A stretch of 64,000 nt of DNA from Nocardia thailandica NBRC 100428. GTDB taxonomy: Bacteria > Actinomycetota > Actinomycetes > Mycobacteriales > Mycobacteriaceae. The stretch is taken from the NCBI RefSeq assembly GCF_000308795.1, contig NZ_BAGK01000312.1, positions 1 to 64,000 of the forward strand, in the 5' to 3' direction. Positions 51,731 to 60,392 of the stretch are shown piece after piece (position 1 is the first letter of the stretch; every line of letters begins with the position of its first letter). The translations under genes were made by a program, and so were the position numbers. Below the pieces are notes generated by a model. That model was not told the DNA's origin, made no database searches, and saw only the letters and a program-made list of their open reading frames with translations.

Positions 51731-54012
51731 TGACATCCACGTCGTTCCTTGCCGCCGCCCTTCACCGGGCCCGCAGGATCCGGGCACGTCTCAGGTGCTC
51801 GGCCTTGACTGTTGGGCGAATAATGGGGCGGGTGAGTTCGGATGGGGCGGCGACGCGGCCGGTGCTGGGTGCACGCATCGATCGGATCGCGGCGTCGACG
51901 CTGAGTGTCGTCGAAGCGGCTGTCGCTGTGGTGTATCTGGTCGGTGGTGGCGTCGGCCTCGCGTCGATGCTCATCCACACCGGACTGTTGGGGTGGGCTC
52001 TGTGGCGGTGGACCCGACCGTGGAATCCGGGGTGGGAGTCGATCGTTGCGGGGGCGTACTTGCTGTGCACGCCGCTCATGGTGGACGGCCCGGAGTTCAC
52101 GACAAGGGCCAGTCCCATGTTGGCGGTCGCAGGGACAGTGGTGGTGACAGTGGCGATGTCGCGCCCGGTCCGCGTGTCGCTGCCCGCCACGGCGATCGTG
52201 GTCGCCGCCTGGGCATCGGGTGCGGTGCTGGTGCCCGGGGTCGATCGACCATGGACCATCTTCAGTCTCGACTTCCTGGTAGTCGAGTGGGGCGTCGCCG
52301 CGGTGTTGCGTTCGCTCGTCTTGCGGTCGGCGCAGCTCACCGACGACGCGTTCACCCGATACACCACCAGCAGAATCGATGCTGAGGTCATGTCGGCGCG
52401 CCGCCGCGACGAGCGCGAGACATGGGCGACGCTGCACGACACCGCCGCGTCCACGTTGGCGATGGTCGGCCAAGGCATTGTTGTCGACGGCGACCGGTTA
52501 CGGGCCCAAGCCCGCCGCGATCTGCAGGCCGTACGGCGCGGCGCTCAGGCGCTGAACATCGACGAATTCGCTCGCCGGATCGATGAGCACGCGATAGGCA
52601 TCGACACTCCGGTCCGGTTCTGTGGTCGCGCTGCGGGACCGGACAACCCGCGCACCAGCCAGGCGGTGGTGGCCGCAGTCGGTGAGGCATTGACCAATGT
52701 CGACCGGCATGCCGAAGCGAGCCTGGTGACGGTCGAATTCGGGGACCGGAACGTACGCGTCGTCGACGACGGCGTCGGCTTCGATCCCCACGACGCTGCG
52801 CTACCAGCTGACCGGTTCGGCATACGGAACTCGATCCGTGGCCGTCTCGCCGATGCGGGAGCCATCGTCGAGATTGTCTCGTCGCCGGGCGCGGGAACCA
52901 CGGTCGAGATTCGATGGGACACCACCCATGAACCGGACCTGCGCCGTGATGCGGACGACGCGCTGCGGCTGCTGCGCGGCTACGGGTACGGACTGGTGGT
53001 GATCGCGGTCGTCATCACCGGACTACAGAGCCTCAATGCCCTCTCCGCCGCGCACCCCACGGCGCAAGCCGGCATCCTGGCCACTGCCGTGCTGACCGCG
53101 TTCGTCGCGGTAGCAGAGCTTCGCCATCACCTTCCCACTACCCTGTGGTGGACGACAGCGACAGTCGTGGTGGTACTCGCACCGCTGCAAACGGCACTAC
53201 TGACCCCCGATCAGGTCACCAGCAGCGCCAACTGGGCCGTCGCCGCGCTCGGCTGGCAACTCGCCGCCCTGTCAGTGCATCGAGGAAGCCGCATCGGCCT
53301 TGGACTGCTCGCTGCGTTGTGGTCGGCCGGAACAGCCACAGCGGTCGCTGTCGTTTCCATCGGGGTTCTGTCGACACTGCTGTACACCGTGATCAGCGTG
53401 ACGGTCCTGCAGGGTGTCGCGCTCGGATTCAGCGACTTCCTGCGCTGGGCCGTGCGTCGGACGCGACAAGCCGGCAGCGACCTGGCCGACCTGCGAATCC
53501 AGACCACGCTCACCGCGGCACTCCACCAGGACCGCCGCCGGCGTTACCAGCGCATGTCCCGCCAACTCGTTCCGGTACTGCAACAACTCGCCGACGACCC
53601 CGACTCGGCGTCCACGCCGGCGGTCCGAGCCGCATGCTCGCTCGAGTCGACCAGGCTGCGACGGCTGTTCGCCGAGGAGCCACCCGCGACGGCGGCGCTG
53701 CTCGATGAACTGCTCCCCGCGATCGAGGCTGCCGAGGCACGCGGAGTCGCCGTGGTCACCCATCCGATCGGCAGGACCGTCGCCTTCGATCCACAAGCAC
53801 ACACCGAGGCGCTGACCGTCGCGATAATCTTGCTCGCAGGCACCCGAACCCGCGCCAAGATCGTCCTCACCGGCACGCCCGACCAGCGCGCCGACCTCAG
53901 CATCACCTGCGACTGCGACGACACCTGCACCCAGGCTGTCACTGCGATCACACCACAGGCCACGCTGATCTGCTACGACGCTCTGGTCTGGGCCACAGTG
54001 CCGCTGCCCTGA
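51730..54012 (+). CDS. NarL-type sensor histidine kinase with extra membrane domain (760 aa)
   Basis: Order of parts: about four or five membrane helices (residues 50-190), HisKA_3 dimerisation with His in ERETWATLHDTAASTLAMVG (about residue 236), HATPase with N box VGEALTNVDRHAEASLVTVE, G1 VVDDGVGFD and G2 FGIRNSIRGRLADAGAIVEI (to about 395). A second block of four or five membrane helices then follows (about 418-570), and a helical C-terminal domain with LHQDRRRRYQRMSRQLVPVL and CDCDDTC. Kinases of this class normally end after the HATPase. GTG 51730 gives coupling to the upstream gene; ATG 51823 is the alternative start. The partner regulator gene follows 48 bp later. Confidence 0.85.
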   Translation: MTSTSFLAAALHRARRIRARLRCSALTVGRIMGRVSSDGAATRPVLGARIDRIAASTLSVVEAAVAVVYLVGGGVGLASMLIHTGLLGWALWRWTRPWNPGWESIVAGAYLLCTPLMVDGPEFTTRASPMLAVAGTVVVTVAMSRPVRVSLPATAIVVAAWASGAVLVPGVDRPWTIFSLDFLVVEWGVAAVLRSLVLRSAQLTDDAFTRYTTSRIDAEVMSARRRDERETWATLHDTAASTLAMVGQGIVVDGDRLRAQARRDLQAVRRGAQALNIDEFARRIDEHAIGIDTPVRFCGRAAGPDNPRTSQAVVAAVGEALTNVDRHAEASLVTVEFGDRNVRVVDDGVGFDPHDAALPADRFGIRNSIRGRLADAGAIVEIVSSPGAGTTVEIRWDTTHEPDLRRDADDALRLLRGYGYGLVVIAVVITGLQSLNALSAAHPTAQAGILATAVLTAFVAVAELRHHLPTTLWWTTATVVVVLAPLQTALLTPDQVTSSANWAVAALGWQLAALSVHRGSRIGLGLLAALWSAGTATAVAVVSIGVLSTLLYTVISVTVLQGVALGFSDFLRWAVRRTRQAGSDLADLRIQTTLTAALHQDRRRRYQRMSRQLVPVLQQLADDPDSASTPAVRAACSLESTRLRRLFAEEPPATAALLDELLPAIEAAEARGVAVVTHPIGRTVAFDPQAHTEALTVAIILLAGTRTRAKIVLTGTPDQRADLSITCDCDDTCTQAVTAITPQATLICYDALVWATVPLP

Positions 54013-54060
54013 ACCCGACCGGAGTCCGGGCAGACAGTGTCCCGGACGACAGAGGTGAAG

Positions 54061-54732
54061 GTGCCCCACCCCAATGACAGCGGCATGCCGGTAGCGGTGG
54101 TCGACGACCATTCCGTCGTCCACGCCGGCATCGCCGGCTGGTGCGCCGACGCGGACCCACCGATCCGCGTCGCCGCCCGCTACCACAGCCCCGGCGAGAT
54201 CCTGGCCGACCCCGACGCGAGGCCCGATACCCTCGCTGCGGTCGTGTTGGATCTACAGTTCGCAGAATCCAGCCCCGACCTGTCCTCCACAGCAGCACTG
54301 TGCGAGAAGGGTTTCCGGATAGTGGTCTTCTCCCAACACACCCGCAGCGACCTGATCCTTGACTGCCTCGATCTGGGCGTGGTCACCTACCTGTCCAAGC
54401 TCGAAGGCGAAGTCCACCTCGTCGCTGCACTCCAAGCCGCCGGCGCTGACCGCCCCTATCTCAGCCCGACGATGGCCCAGGCGATGAGCCAGGACGCCCG
54501 CCCGACCAGACCCACCCTGTCACCACGCGAACGGGAAGTCCTCCTCGCCTGGTTCCAAACCGAATCCAAAGCACTAGTCGGGAAACGGCTGTTCATCACC
54601 GCGGGAACCGTGAACACCCACCTCGAACGGATCCGCGCGAAGTATGCCCACGTCGGACGCCCCGCCCCAACCAAAGCCGCACTCGTCGCCCGAGCGATCC
54701 AAGACGGGCTCGTCGATCCCAACCAGCTGTAG
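54061..54732 (+). CDS. NarL/LuxR-type response regulator (223 aa)
   Basis: The receiver domain starts MPVAVVDDHSVVHAGIAGWC, with the phospho-acceptor Asp probably in AAVVLDLQFAES (about residue 64) and the conserved Lys in VVTYLSKLEGEVHLVAALQA. A LuxR HTH occupies residues 150-215 (LSPREREVLLAWFQTESKAL, ITAGTVNTHLERIRAKYAHV). GTG 54061 follows AGAGGTGAAG. It pairs with the kinase just upstream; targets are unknown, but the neighbouring lipoproteins are candidates. The next 350 bp (54733-55082) hold no supportable gene. Confidence 0.88.
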   Translation: MPHPNDSGMPVAVVDDHSVVHAGIAGWCADADPPIRVAARYHSPGEILADPDARPDTLAAVVLDLQFAESSPDLSSTAALCEKGFRIVVFSQHTRSDLILDCLDLGVVTYLSKLEGEVHLVAALQAAGADRPYLSPTMAQAMSQDARPTRPTLSPREREVLLAWFQTESKALVGKRLFITAGTVNTHLERIRAKYAHVGRPAPTKAALVARAIQDGLVDPNQL

Positions 54733-55082
54733 ATGTCCCCAGGGGCGCACGTTCTGCCGACCGCCCGGCCGACCGTGCGGTCGTCGTGGCGGCATGCCTT
54801 ATCCCGTCTGCGAGGTGCTGCAGGCACGCACCCGCACGTCGCAGTGTTGGGCAACGACACTCACTACCGGCAGCGCTGTACCGACTCGCCTCGACGAACG
54901 CATGCCTGCTCGACCCCGGTAACACCGACCACCGACCTCCTCCGGAGGAGGACGACTACTGAATCGGCACCGAACTTGTCACACACCATGATTCGCGCTC
55001 TGCCGGATGCGCTGATCGGCATCGACGATGTCGGTTGATCATCGGACAGACAGGGGACACGACAAATGCGGACACTAGCGAT

Positions 55083-56117
55083 ATGACCGGACGAATAGTA
55101 GCCCTGCGCTGTGTTCTCCTGCTGCTTGTTTCCGCACTCGTGTCGTGTTCGGCACCGGACCTTGTGCGTGACGGACTTGGGATCAGCGCCGATTCCGGTT
55201 GCGTCGACGCACGTGGCCCGAACTCCACACTCGACGAGCTCGCTGACGCCATGATGTCGGCGACGTTCACCGATCCGACAACAGGAAGACGCACCAGCGT
55301 CGAAGAGCAAGCGCGAGAAATGGTCAACGCGTTCGAGACACTCACCGGCCCCATGGCATCGATCGATACCTCACCCGCAGTGGTCCGTGCCAAACTCATC
55401 AACGCCCTGTACTCGGCAGTGCCGGACGGCGGTGACGCCCGGTTCGCCGAAGCGGTATGCGAATACGACGCCTCGGTCTTCGCTCGGCTCGGCCTCATGT
55501 GGAACGACCCTCACCAGCTCACCCACACACCGCATTTGCTGCGCGCCAGCGGCCGCCTGGTCTGTGGCGAGGTCGATGACACTACCGCCGAGGCCTATCT
55601 TGAAGAGACAGACGAGCAGGCCGCCGCGGCCCAGGCCGATCCGCAAGTCTATGTCGCCGGGGAAATCACCAAGATCGAAGCCGTGTTGAATGATTGGACA
55701 GACGATCCTGACGAGACCGACACCGCCCGGCAGATCCGCGAAGGTCTGGAAGAATCGCTGAGGGTCCTTCGCGAACAGGATCCACATCAGGTCGCCGACG
55801 GCCTGAAAATGTTCCGGGACTTCAACTGGCTCGCCATCGAGCACCTGTGCCCATCCACGAGTGTGCTCGGCTTCGGAGAAGTTTGTGGGGAGGTCACCTC
55901 GCCACTGGGCCATAGACCGATGACCGTCCGCACGCATTCAGGCCCAATCGATTGTGAATCTGCGCTTGAGATCGTTCGAACCTTCACCACCGGCGAACGC
56001 TCGGCGATCGCGCCGTGGGTATGTGCGTACAACAACGACGGCAACACGACCGAAGTCGTCATGATCAACTGCCACAACGGGCTAGCACGGATCGTCGTGC
56101 CACGTAAGCCAGGCTGA
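55083..56117 (+). CDS. Lipoprotein of unknown function (344 aa)
   Basis: MTGRIVALRCVLLLLVSALV followed by SCS shows a lipobox (LVSC). The mature protein is acidic and helical (LDELADAMMSATFTDPTTGR, TARQIREGLEESLRVLREQD) with several cysteines (SGCVD, AVCEY, LVCGEV, HLCPS, VCGEV, WVCAY, INCHNG), suggesting disulfides in an exported domain. No family recognised. It is not closely linked to the two-component genes (350-bp gap). Confidence 0.7.
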   Translation: MTGRIVALRCVLLLLVSALVSCSAPDLVRDGLGISADSGCVDARGPNSTLDELADAMMSATFTDPTTGRRTSVEEQAREMVNAFETLTGPMASIDTSPAVVRAKLINALYSAVPDGGDARFAEAVCEYDASVFARLGLMWNDPHQLTHTPHLLRASGRLVCGEVDDTTAEAYLEETDEQAAAAQADPQVYVAGEITKIEAVLNDWTDDPDETDTARQIREGLEESLRVLREQDPHQVADGLKMFRDFNWLAIEHLCPSTSVLGFGEVCGEVTSPLGHRPMTVRTHSGPIDCESALEIVRTFTTGERSAIAPWVCAYNNDGNTTEVVMINCHNGLARIVVPRKPG

Positions 56118-56590
56118 TCGGCACGGCCTGGCGACCGCACGCCTTGCACGGGTGTCGCGACGCGCTCGTGCTGCACCTGGCTGTGGCCGGCCTGTCCTGG
56201 GACACCATCTTCGCCCTGCGCCAACGCGACATCTCCCTGGCCGAGGACCGCGTCGTCATCGGCTCCCAGCCCGTCATAGAACTGCCCGGGACCGGCCTGA
56301 CCATCACCTGCCCGGTCGCGGTGACTCGCCGGTCGGCCACCGTGCTGGCCCACCGCACCCCGCCCCACGGGCCACATCACTCTCGAACACCTGCTCACCG
56401 GGGCCGAGGACGAGCCGGTTACTGCCCTGCTGCCACCGTAGGCCGATCAGCCACTGCTGTGCGGCTTCGACGAGCGCGGGCTCGCCGAGGGCCTTGTCGA
56501 TGAACTGGTGGTGCGGTCATCGGTCGCTGTCAGGGGCCGGACCGTGGTAGGGGTTCCTGCGGCTGCGCGGGCATTGGGTGAATCCTGAGC
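56118..56590 (+). pseudogene. Decayed recombinase-like gene
   Basis: One frame reads RDALVLHLAVAGLSWDTIFA, LRQRDISLAEDRVVIG, which resembles the start of a tyrosine-recombinase catalytic domain (R.. L.. L.. .GL....I..L...DI). After a frame change it continues GHITLEHLLTGAEDEPVTAL, reaches an in-frame stop, and resumes CGFDERGLAEGLVDELVVRS, ending VGVPAAARALGES. With the catalytic His/Arg/Tyr region gone it is non-functional. The family call is tentative. Confidence 0.45.
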
Positions 56591-56791
56591 GGGCACGTAG
56601 TGGCCGCTGCGCGCAGCGATCAGCGCGGGTGTCGGTGGTCGCGTAGTCGCGCAGGGTGCGGTGAGCCGCGCGGCGAACTGATCGAGTTGCTCGGGTGAGA
56701 GGTTCGCGCAGGTGACGGCGGCGTGCAGGAGCTGGTGGCGCACGGTGGCCAGGGTTGCCGCAGGCGGGGCAGGTCGGGGCGTATCGGGCAT
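56447..56791 (-). CDS. Possible hypothetical protein (114 aa)
   Basis: MPDTPRPAPPAATLATVRHQ, LLHAAVTCANLSPEQLDQFA looks like a real helical N-terminus. The C-terminal half is low-complexity and overlaps the recombinase remnant on the other strand, so the gene may have been extended by decay of a neighbour. No ribosome site is obvious. Confidence 0.4.
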   Translation of the reverse strand: MPDTPRPAPPAATLATVRHQLLHAAVTCANLSPEQLDQFAARLTAPCATTRPPTPALIAARSGHYVPAQDSPNARAAAGTPTTVRPLTATDDRTTSSSTRPSASPRSSKPHSSG

Positions 56792-56917
56792 GGGCGCACA
56801 CTACTCGGAATCGAACTTATGTGCGACCATGTGGATGCTGGCATGTCGGCCCACTGTCGATGTCGGTCGTTGGCGGTGTGAACCCGTCTCGGCCGATATC
56901 GGCACGGCGGGGTGGCC

Positions 56918-57100
56918 TCAGTTGGGGGCCGGACGCAACCATTCGACCCGGGTGACCCAGGCGTAGGTGCCGGGCGTGTCTGCGACAGGCTGGACGCGCA
57001 CCTGGCTGGGGTTGCCGTCGACGTCGATTTCGAGAATCTCGAGGTCGGTGGCGGTGGCCTCGCCGATCACGCGCACGCGATCGCCCACGGAATAGCTCAT
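56918..57100 (-). CDS. Small SH3-like protein (60 aa)
   Basis: MSYSVGDRVRVIGEATATDL, EILEIDVDGNPSQVRVQPVA and TYAWVTRVEWLRPAPN form a compact five-strand pattern of the KOW/SH3-barrel type. It is short, well composed and followed by a stop after the last strand. Probably a small nucleic-acid- or protein-binding domain; function unknown. Confidence 0.7.
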   Translation of the reverse strand: MSYSVGDRVRVIGEATATDLEILEIDVDGNPSQVRVQPVADTPGTYAWVTRVEWLRPAPN

Positions 57101-57172
57101 GACCGCAGGATATCGGTACGCCGGTACCGGAACGGCGAGGCTACCTCGGCTCGCCCCGTTCGGGTGACGGCT

Positions 57173-57634
57173 CTATGTCGTGGCCGGGTCCGGCTGGGAG
57201 TCGAAGCTGATCGACATGGTTCGGGCGGTGACGGTGATTGTCATTGTGGTGCCTCGGGGGGCGTGGTGGCGGATGAGTTCGATCAACGTCATCGGCGCCT
57301 CGGGGCTGCCGTAGTCGGCGGTGAGCGGGAGGTGTTCGGCGAAGTCGTCGCCGCCGACCGGGGTGCCGTCGAACCGGGCGCCGGAGTTTCCGTCGTAGCC
57401 GCGGGCGTAGGCGACCCGGGCTGGGCTACGCGGGTCGTCGGGGCGGGCGAGTTCGCGGGGGATGCCGTTGGACATCACGTAGGTGCCCTGGTCCTTGACC
57501 CAGACCAGGCTCGGCGGCACCGGGCTGGGTTTGTCGTCGTCCCAGTCCGGCCAGCTGTGTTCGGGGGCGGTCATGGCGTGCTCGGCTAGGGCGGCGACCT
57601 CACGCAGGTCGAAGACGAGTTCCATCGAATCCAT
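57173..57634 (-). CDS. Hypothetical protein, possibly DUF3085-like (153 aa)
   Basis: ATG 57634 has a CTCAGGAGCAATGC leader. The sequence MELVFDLREVAALAEHAMTA, PSLVWVKDQGTYVMSNGIPR resembles DUF3085 proteins found on actinobacterial and proteobacterial mobile elements; the match is from memory and tentative. The C-terminus is beta-rich (TTMTITVTARTMSISF). It is divergent from the small zinc protein at 57692. Confidence 0.6.
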   Translation of the reverse strand: MDSMELVFDLREVAALAEHAMTAPEHSWPDWDDDKPSPVPPSLVWVKDQGTYVMSNGIPRELARPDDPRSPARVAYARGYDGNSGARFDGTPVGGDDFAEHLPLTADYGSPEAPMTLIELIRHHAPRGTTMTITVTARTMSISFDSQPDPATT

Positions 57635-57691
57635 GCATTGCTCCTGAGTTGGTGGTGGCGTCGGCGGGATCGGCCGGCGCTATAGTCGAAT

Positions 57692-58009
57692 GTGTGTTCG
57701 AATGAGTGGCGGTTGATCTTGGAGGTCGACGGCGTCGTGGTGGCTGGCGATGGGCTGGTGTTCACCGGGTCGCGGTGGGTGAATCCGAGTCCGGTGTTCT
57801 GCCACCACGGGCACCGGTTCGCGCCGCAGAAGATGCTGGTGGGGTGGCGGTTCTGCCGGACCCTGCCCGGTGGCGGGCACCGCAGCTACTACTGCCGCGT
57901 CTGCGGTGATGAGGTCCTGATCCCCGAACCGGGTCCAGGCTGCGATCACCGCGACTTCGACGAACGTCCGACCGGAAACGGCGGCGCCCGCGAAACGGAG
58001 CAGGGCTGA
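57692..58009 (+). CDS. Small zinc-binding protein, probably leaderless (105 aa)
   Basis: GTG 57692 is five bases after TATAGT (57681-57686), so transcription probably starts at the start codon. The protein has a zinc-ribbon pattern: FCHHGHRFAPQKMLVGWRFC then YYCRVCGDEVLIPEPGPGCD. It is the only plus-strand gene in this block, placed between two minus-strand groups. Function unknown; a regulator is possible. Confidence 0.7.
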   Translation: MCSNEWRLILEVDGVVVAGDGLVFTGSRWVNPSPVFCHHGHRFAPQKMLVGWRFCRTLPGGGHRSYYCRVCGDEVLIPEPGPGCDHRDFDERPTGNGGARETEQG

Positions 58010-58136
58010 CTCCTCGGCCCGGCACTCCTCGCAGATCAGGACGCTGTTGTCGTTCTCGTGCCGACCATTCCTGGGGTCAGAGGGGCGCACCCGGCGGGTT
58101 GTCCACAGTGATATTCCACAGCTGTGGATCTTGTCG

Positions 58137-58841
58137 TCAGTCGGTGCCGGGCTGATCGAGTAGAACCCAGAGGCTGTGGGTGGCAACGAGCAGGCCCAGG
58201 ACATCGAAGGGCAGTCGGTCTTCGGCGTCGGGGGCTGCGTCACGGACCTTGCGCAGCCTCCGGAACGGTGTGTCGCGCAGGGCGATTCCGGTGAGTTCGG
58301 GTGTGCGTGAGTCGGCGGGCACGGTGATGATCCGGTAGTCGTGCAGGTGGATCCACGCCTCATACCAGGCTTCGGTCGGTGCGCCTTGGCGTGGTGTGCT
58401 GGTCTCGGGTGGGGACTGCGGTGTCCAGAACTGGCAGTGGCAGTGCGGATCTCCACACACTGGAGGTGTGCCTGCACTGGTGGGGTTGAACCGGTCGGTC
58501 TTGCCGGAAAGCAGGACGCAGGCCTGGCGGGAGTAGTGCGCGCACTCGGGATGGCAGCCGGGTTCGACGGCCACGCCACGCTGATAGTCCGAGGACCGGA
58601 TCATCACCACCGCGACCTCGTCGAGGCGCTGCCCGCAGATCTGGCAACGCCTCTCGTGCAGTACATGGCGCATGCGGGCGGCGTCGACCTGGCCCCAGAC
58701 GGGGCGGGTGCGGTCGCGGTGGGTCACGGTGATGTAGGGGATGACCAGCCCGGCCGAGGTCGGCGCCCCGGCCAGGCGAGCCGGGATCGCCACCCGCTCA
58801 CCGGGCGAGGGTCGGGATCGGGGACAGGGGTTTTCGGACAT
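58137..58841 (-). CDS. Zinc-ribbon protein of the amidoligase operon (234 aa)
   Basis: A central cysteine/histidine cluster (RHVLHERRCQICGQRLDEVA, EPGCHPECAHYSRQACVLLS, VCGDPHCHCQFWT) suggests one or two zinc sites. The C-terminus is alpha/beta (WIHLHDYRIITVPADSRTPE, DRLPFDVLGLLVATHSLWVL). The start at 58841 overlaps the preceding gene by 118 bp; a GTG at 58793 would reduce this. No family recognised. It is the last gene of the long minus-strand operon that also carries the amidoligase cassettes. Confidence 0.65.
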   Translation of the reverse strand: MSENPCPRSRPSPGERVAIPARLAGAPTSAGLVIPYITVTHRDRTRPVWGQVDAARMRHVLHERRCQICGQRLDEVAVVMIRSSDYQRGVAVEPGCHPECAHYSRQACVLLSGKTDRFNPTSAGTPPVCGDPHCHCQFWTPQSPPETSTPRQGAPTEAWYEAWIHLHDYRIITVPADSRTPELTGIALRDTPFRRLRKVRDAAPDAEDRLPFDVLGLLVATHSLWVLLDQPGTD

Positions 58842-59080
58842 GGACGACTCGCATCTGCCGACGCTACTGGGGCAGCGGTGTCAGCGGTGAGGGGGTGGGC
58901 GACCAGGACCACGGTTGCGGTTCGGTCGGGCTGGAACGGTGTTTGCACGCGCAGGTGGATCAGCGTGACCAGCGATCCGACACCCGGGTCTCCCGCGGCC
59001 CAGGGCAGGTGCCGGTCGGGGTCGAGGGCGGGCATCTGGGCGCGGAGCCAGGCGTTGAGCTGGCGGGCGTCGCCGATCAC
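58724..59080 (-). CDS. Small operon protein (118 aa)
   Basis: GTG 59080 overlaps the previous stop (GTGA). VIGDARQLNAWLRAQMPALD, GVGSLVTLIHLRVQTPFQPD, RTATVVLVAHPLTADTAA is coherent coding sequence; after that it becomes Pro/Arg-rich where it overlaps the next gene. No family recognised. Confidence 0.55.
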   Translation of the reverse strand: MIGDARQLNAWLRAQMPALDPDRHLPWAAGDPGVGSLVTLIHLRVQTPFQPDRTATVVLVAHPLTADTAAPVASADASRPCPKTPVPDPDPRPVSGWRSRLAWPGRRPRPGWSSPTSP

Positions 59081-59583
59081 GTGGGCGTGGTGACCCAGTC
59101 GGCGCCGGTGCTCAGGTTGAACCCGTAGACTCCCACCAACAGCGGCGGGTTGAAGGACGCGGCGACGACCGAGGCAGGCAGGACGGCTTCCTGTCCGGAG
59201 TAGGCCCACCAGCCTGCCGCGATCACCCAGGCGCCGCGACGCGCCTCGGCGGGCATCAGCCGCCAGCTGATCGCGTCGGCCGCTGCCCGGTACGGGTCGG
59301 GTTCCCAGGTCGAGAGGATGACCCCGCCACCGAGGTCGGTGACAGCCGGCTGGGCGTGCTCCACGCGGACCAACGCCATCGCCGGATGCACGCCCACCGC
59401 TCTCGGGCCGGGGGCGTTCGCGAAGGCGGCGAGGCGGATGCCAGGTCCGGGTGGGGTGGCGAAAGCGGCGTGCCAGCCGACGACCTGGACCTCGAACGGC
59501 GCGGGCACGGGGTGAACGCGGGCGGTGTAGCGATTCACCTCGGGCCGATCGTCCTCGGTGGCCAGACCGGTGCGGGTGCTCAC
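59077..59583 (-). CDS. Beta-rich operon protein (168 aa)
   Basis: GTG 59583 overlaps the previous stop (GTGA). NRYTARVHPVPAPFEVQVVG, GIRLAAFANAPGPRAVGVHP, GAWVIAAGWWAYSGQEAVLP, SFNPPLLVGVYGFNLSTG form a plausible single domain. No family recognised; both ends are coupled to neighbours, so it belongs to the same operon. Confidence 0.65.
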   Translation of the reverse strand: MSTRTGLATEDDRPEVNRYTARVHPVPAPFEVQVVGWHAAFATPPGPGIRLAAFANAPGPRAVGVHPAMALVRVEHAQPAVTDLGGGVILSTWEPDPYRAAADAISWRLMPAEARRGAWVIAAGWWAYSGQEAVLPASVVAASFNPPLLVGVYGFNLSTGADWVTTPT

Positions 59584-59918
59584 TCAAGACCCTTCCCGGC
59601 CTCAGGGGAGGCGGAACTCGGGAGGCGGTGGCGCTGAACGGTTTCGATGAACCGCAGCGGCACGATCACCTGTTCGCCGTCGGGGGTGGTCAGGGTGGTG
59701 TAGCGCGGCTGCACCGCGGTGACCATGGCCGGGGCCAGCGAGTGCCCGCCGCGGGTACGGACGGTGACGGCGTCGCCGTCGCGGTGGGCGGCGGCGAGTT
59801 CGGCGGTCAGGCTCGCCGGGGTGGTCTCAGCACCGGAGGGTTGAGTCGCGGGTGCGAGCAGGGTGGTGACCGCGGCGCGCAACCGGCTACGCAGCGGAAC
59901 GGTGAGGGACTGTGTCAT
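59580..59918 (-). CDS. Small operon protein with Sm-like pattern (112 aa)
   Basis: ATG 59918 follows CTGGAGGTTCCCC. The C-terminal half (LAAAHRDGDAVTVRTRGGHS, LAPAMVTAVQPRYTTLTTPD, GEQVIVPLRFIETVQ) looks like a small beta-barrel of the SH3/Sm kind. The N-terminus is basic and helical (RSRLRAAVTTLLAPA). No family recognised. Confidence 0.65.
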   Translation of the reverse strand: MTQSLTVPLRSRLRAAVTTLLAPATQPSGAETTPASLTAELAAAHRDGDAVTVRTRGGHSLAPAMVTAVQPRYTTLTTPDGEQVIVPLRFIETVQRHRLPSSASPEAGKGLE

Positions 59919-60061
59919 GGGGAACCTCCAGAGCGCGGATGAATACGACGGACCCGGCGCAGCCGAGCCCGACAGGCGAAGGGGGTTTGCGATCTCGGCA
60001 GGCGCAGACGTGCCCACGCCTGGCGGGGCGTGGGCATCTTCTGGTGAGCCTGGTGTGGGGT

Positions 60062-60391
60062 TCAGTCGGTGGTGGGTTTGTGCAGGATGAGTTGGTTGCT
60101 GGTGGATCCGACGTGGCCGGTGCGTCCGTGGTAGTGGATGGCGCGTTCGTCGGTGTAGGGGATGCCGTTGCGGTGGGCCCAGGCGGCCATGGCGTCGAGG
60201 TTGTAGCTGGCGGAGCTGAAGTACTTCGCGCCCAGAGCGTTCCAGGTCTTGAAGCGGCCGAGTGCGTGCCGGGGAAGTCCGGCTGCGGTTTCGAGGTCGT
60301 GCCAGAGCTGTGGGGTGTGGACCCAGATCGTGAGGCTGCGCTCGATCTCGATGCCGGCTGCGGTGGTGGCTGTCGGTGTGTGGTCGTGCAT
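60062..60391 (-). CDS. Small protein next to the GATase gene (109 aa)
   Basis: Starts 60391, just after the amidotransferase stop at 60393. MHDHTPTATTAAGIEIERSL, TIWVHTPQLWHDLETAAGLP, FKTWNALGAKYFSSASYNLD, AWAHRNGIPYTDERAIHYHG is a mixed alpha/beta sequence without metal motifs. No family recognised. Its tight linkage suggests an adaptor or substrate for the amidoligase system. Confidence 0.65.
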   Translation of the reverse strand: MHDHTPTATTAAGIEIERSLTIWVHTPQLWHDLETAAGLPRHALGRFKTWNALGAKYFSSASYNLDAMAAWAHRNGIPYTDERAIHYHGRTGHVGSTSNQLILHKPTTD

Positions 60392-60392
60392 G

